From: Wujia chipingensis
Lineage (GTDB): Bacteria; Bacillota; Clostridia; Lachnospirales; Lachnospiraceae
Assembly (NCBI RefSeq): GCF_014337155.1
Contig: NZ_CP060632.1
Location: 446,001 to 510,000 of the forward strand
DNA length: 64,000 nt
Reading direction: 5' to 3'
Position numbers and translations under genes: made by a program. Below the pieces are notes generated by a model. It made no database searches. It saw only the letters and a list, made by a program, of their open reading frames with translations, and was not told the origin of the DNA. The stretch's first letter is position 1; each line of letters begins with the position of its first letter. Shown here piece by piece: positions 61,549 to 64,000 of this stretch.

Positions 61549-62111
61549 CGAATCGAATATTTGAGTGCGTTCGCAATGCAGTCTGCGAGCTGCATGACTG
61601 TGTACAGACGGGTGGATTGCAAAAGACCCGGATGTCCACCAGACACGTTTACAATGCCGGTAATGGAGAGATCTCCGATTGCCGGCAATTTCTTTTTTAC
61701 ACCTTTTCCGGGCAGGATAGGACCGTCGTTGATTGTGACAAGTCCGACGTGGGAGCTGCTTCCAAGCGAAGCATCGACTGCGATAACAAATGGATTTTCA
61801 TAATTGTTTCGGATATCGTGCAAGGCGTCATGGATATTCAGGGCATGGACGGGCGCAGACAGACAGCCCATTACATGAAACGTTTCACTGTAATTTAAGA
61901 GCTGTTCGCCGACAAGCGGACCGAGACAATCGCCTGTGGCGCGGTCGGTTCCAATACATAAAATAATCGGGATGTATTGTTCGATTTCAACATCCTGTAA
62001 ATATTCCAGAATACATTTTCCAAGCTCGATATGGGCATAACCCTGCGCAACATCGAAATATTGAATCCCATTTCTGCGTTCTGCGATTTCCTTCATAAAC
62101 ACCTCAGCCAC
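61530..62111 (-). CDS. yyaC: Spore protease YyaC
   Basis: 193 residues, GPR-like fold of the YyaC family: PIILCIGTDRATGDCLGPLVGEQL near the middle, VIAVDASLGSSSHVGLVTIND, then PIGDLSITGIVNVSGGHPGLLQSTRL. The family is conserved in spore formers and is related to the germination protease GPR; the substrate is unproven. Convergent with, and overlapping by 19 nt, the coiled-coil gene. Good partner evidence for sporulation along with cotJABC. Confidence 0.9.
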   Translation of the reverse strand: MAEVFMKEIAERRNGIQYFDVAQGYAHIELGKCILEYLQDVEIEQYIPIILCIGTDRATGDCLGPLVGEQLLNYSETFHVMGCLSAPVHALNIHDALHDIRNNYENPFVIAVDASLGSSSHVGLVTINDGPILPGKGVKKKLPAIGDLSITGIVNVSGGHPGLLQSTRLYTVMQLADCIANALKYSIRYLDAF

Positions 62112-62319
62112 GTTTGCTCCTTCTATACTCTATGCAGAAAGTATTAACAAGTTGTTAGAAAAATAAACAAAGCTGCAATCTGTTTCCTTTTCTGTCGCAG
62201 AATACATGTTGTTGAAATAAGTTGCGGTGGAAAGCCAGGTACAAGCGACAGGTTTCGAAGCACAGAGAAGCATGTTGATGCTATATTCTATAAAACAAAT
62301 TATGGAGGCGTAGCATAGC

Positions 62320-63543
62320 ATGATTGAAGTTATCTATGATAAGGACAAGGAAAAAGACAAGCAGGAATCAAACGAAAAAAATGAGCACGAGGTAAGCGTG
62401 AACCTGCGCCTGCCGAAAAACATAAGACAGATCGGATCGCCGGATGGACATAAGCGCATCTATATGGAAGATTATGTTGTTACATATCTGAACTATATTG
62501 CAAGACCGGGCAGCACGCAGGCACGAGGCGCGATTCTGCTCGGTGAAAGCAAGAAATCAGATGCAGGAGATGTGATATTCATCAGTGGAGCGGTCGACGC
62601 ACAGAATATCGAATTTGATATGGATGAGAGCGAATTTACACAGGAGATCTGGACCGAAATCTATGATCAGGTCAAACAGTTTTTTCCGGGACTATCTGTG
62701 ATGGGGTGGTTTTTGTCGCGTATGGGATTCTCGACAGCAATCAACGATAAAATTGAGAAGATGCATGTGGAGAATTTTCCGGGGAAGGACAAAGTGTTAT
62801 TTATCACCGATTCACTTGAATCAGAAGATGCATTTTATATGTATGAACATGGACAACTGGTGAAGCAGAAGGGCTACTATATTTACTATGAGAAGAATGA
62901 GGCGATGCAAAACTACATTATGAAGCAAAAGGGGGATGCCCCCTTGGAGCAGTCTGAGATTCAGAGAAAAGACGAAGAAATCGTGCGACAATTTCGCCGC
63001 AAAAACAAAGATCTGCCGGAAAACAAAGATACCGGAGTCGGATTTGTGTATATTGCAAGTTCTTTTGTCGTACTCGCACTCCTGGCGATGGGAATCACAA
63101 TTGTGAGCAATTACGACAAGATGAAGCAGATGGAGGTATCAATCAATCGGTTGGAGGTCACGGCGGATACGACAGTGGATACGGATTATGTAGAAGCGAT
63201 GGCGACGACAGAGCTGCCAGTGGCAACCGGAAATGATGCAGATACGGACTTACCGACAACGGAGGGGAATGCGTCTGATCCAGCACAACCAGACAGCGCG
63301 GCTACAACGGAAGCTTCTGCAGAACCTGCCGCGACGGAAGCAGTGACAACGGAAACGGCATTGCCAGCATCGGCAGAACAGGATCAGTATTATATTATCC
63401 AAGAAGGGGATTCGCTAAGCTCCATTGCATTTACGCGGTATGGAGACGCGGATCTGGCAGCGAAAATCGCAGAGGCAAATGATATTGGAATCGATGACAA
63501 CATCTTTGTCGGACAGAAAATACTCCTACCAAACCTCCAGTAA
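62320..63543 (+). CDS. Degenerate MPN (JAMM-like) domain fused to membrane helix and LysM
   Basis: 407 residues. Residues about 48-200 fit an MPN/JAMM fold: GAILLGES (strand 1), VMGWFLSRMGFSTAIND where JAMM enzymes have GWYHSHPGFG..., so both catalytic His are lost (Leu132, Arg134). Glu76 is kept. This resembles the inactive MPN- scaffolds. Then a linker, one membrane helix (about 241-263), a Thr/Ala-rich extracellular stalk (about 285-355) and a LysM domain at the C-terminus (YYIIQEGDSLSSIAFTRYGD...). It should bind peptidoglycan outside and something inside. MPN call is from pattern reading. Confidence 0.6.
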   Translation: MIEVIYDKDKEKDKQESNEKNEHEVSVNLRLPKNIRQIGSPDGHKRIYMEDYVVTYLNYIARPGSTQARGAILLGESKKSDAGDVIFISGAVDAQNIEFDMDESEFTQEIWTEIYDQVKQFFPGLSVMGWFLSRMGFSTAINDKIEKMHVENFPGKDKVLFITDSLESEDAFYMYEHGQLVKQKGYYIYYEKNEAMQNYIMKQKGDAPLEQSEIQRKDEEIVRQFRRKNKDLPENKDTGVGFVYIASSFVVLALLAMGITIVSNYDKMKQMEVSINRLEVTADTTVDTDYVEAMATTELPVATGNDADTDLPTTEGNASDPAQPDSAATTEASAEPAATEAVTTETALPASAEQDQYYIIQEGDSLSSIAFTRYGDADLAAKIAEANDIGIDDNIFVGQKILLPNLQ

Positions 63544-63597
63544 ATGTGCTATACTTTATTGGATTATGGAGTTGTATATTAGTATAGAGGAAATGCA

Positions 63598-64000
63598 ATG
63601 AGAAAAAAAGAAGAAGCTACAAATGAAAAAATAATTGATGTCGGCGGTTCGGAAATTGCGGGAAAAAGAAATGCAGAGCAGTTAGAGAGCGAACATAAAA
63701 AATATCGTGCGTGGAAGATTGGAATCTTGATTGTGCTTGTGTTTGCAGCGGTTGCGTATGTGATAGGCACACGCTGGGAATATAAGGGGTATAAGGTTGT
63801 TGAGAGTAACCAGACCGATTATTCGAATACAGCAAGCTACATCCGTTTCAGTGACAATCTGCTCAAATATACGCCAGATGGAGTTTCCTATATCAATGCC
63901 AAGGGAGAAACTGTCTGGACGACAGGTATCAATATGAAGGTCCCGGTTGCGGTGGCAAGTGGGGATTATGCGGTGGTTGCAGATATGAACGGCAATACAG
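63598..64000 (+). CDS. DUF5711 family protein, N-terminal part
   Basis: Open at the right edge (134 codons visible). N-terminal cytoplasmic tail rich in Lys/Glu, one membrane helix (about 41-62, AWKIGILIVLVFAAVAYVIG), then an extracellular beta-propeller-like start (YIRFSDNLLKYTPDGVSYINAKGETVWTTG, repeat of YVVVADMNGN type). DUF5711 proteins carry WD/PQQ-like repeats after the helix. Ribosome site GAGGAAATG. It follows the LysM gene by 54 nt and may be co-transcribed. Function unknown. Confidence 0.75.
   Translation, partial: MRKKEEATNEKIIDVGGSEIAGKRNAEQLESEHKKYRAWKIGILIVLVFAAVAYVIGTRWEYKGYKVVESNQTDYSNTASYIRFSDNLLKYTPDGVSYINAKGETVWTTGINMKVPVAVASGDYAVVADMNGNT

Noticed and set aside
62112..62319. 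Search for structure between yyaC and the LysM gene
   Set aside because: Short AT-rich stretch with the LysM gene's ribosome site (TTATGGAGG); no convincing repeat, promoter or RNA.

Overview
The window looks like a chromosome segment of an anaerobic, probably gut-dwelling Lachnospiraceae (Clostridia). The evidence is indirect: cotJABC spore-coat genes and the YyaC spore protease, a rubrerythrin, oxygen-labile two-subunit L-serine dehydratase, a T-box controlled leuA, several PadR/ECF/FtsX-permease clusters and DUF families typical of that family. A chemoreceptor and a FliD-like gene hint at motility. Genus cannot be fixed from the sequence alone.

Layout. 1-2.3 kb: accessory edge with the C-terminal part of a TrlF-like SMC/AAA ATPase and a DUF6061 gene. 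2.3-4.9 kb: chemoreceptor and a small membrane protein. 4.9-11.9 kb: PadR, HAAS/DUF1700, DUF4097, two-component pair and FtsX-type ABC transporter, an envelope-response module. 11.9-13.7 kb: an azlD deletion scar, an XRE membrane regulator and a complete-looking type I toxin-antitoxin locus (27-aa toxin, antisense RNA). 13.7-18.1 kb: rubrerythrin with a PerR-like box, MarR/MATE pair, lipoprotein, and a CPA-type antiporter under a fluoride riboswitch. 18.2-28.5 kb: ECF sigma/anti-sigma pair, then a second ABC/two-component export cluster with two long palindromic elements and a 63-64 bp tandem repeat. 28.5-33.9 kb: HD hydrolase, MATE, HAD, TraX and FliD-like genes. 34-36.3 kb: rpmG-secE-nusG-rplK-rplA, ending in a terminator without rplJ/rplL. 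36.4-38.4 kb: an orphan carrier protein, BtrH-like protein and Sfp-type phosphopantetheinyl transferase cassette. 38.5-39.2 kb: tRNA-Arg, tRNA-Gln and two more structured palindromes. 39.4-50.7 kb: CvfB, RidA, IlvE, glycosyltransferases, PAP2, PyrG, an SbcD-like protein and TtcA-like thiolase. 50.7-64 kb: tRNA-Pro, response-regulator remnant, sdaAB/AA, flippase-like protein, cotJABC, phosphoglycerate-mutase-like protein, Ung, T-box/leuA, HD protein, coiled-coil membrane protein, YyaC, a degenerate-MPN/LysM membrane protein and the start of a DUF5711 gene.

How it works together. Much of the window is envelope sensing and export: two two-component/ABC clusters, two MATE pumps, an ECF system and a fluoride-responsive antiporter. 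The most promising unexplained items are (i) the repeat family with conserved linkers but covarying stems at 25.1 and 38.9 kb, plus the 290-bp palindrome at 20.4-20.7 kb; (ii) the type I toxin-antitoxin locus at 13.3-13.6 kb; and (iii) the three-gene ACP/BtrH-like/PPTase cassette. All calls come from reading the sequence without database searches.
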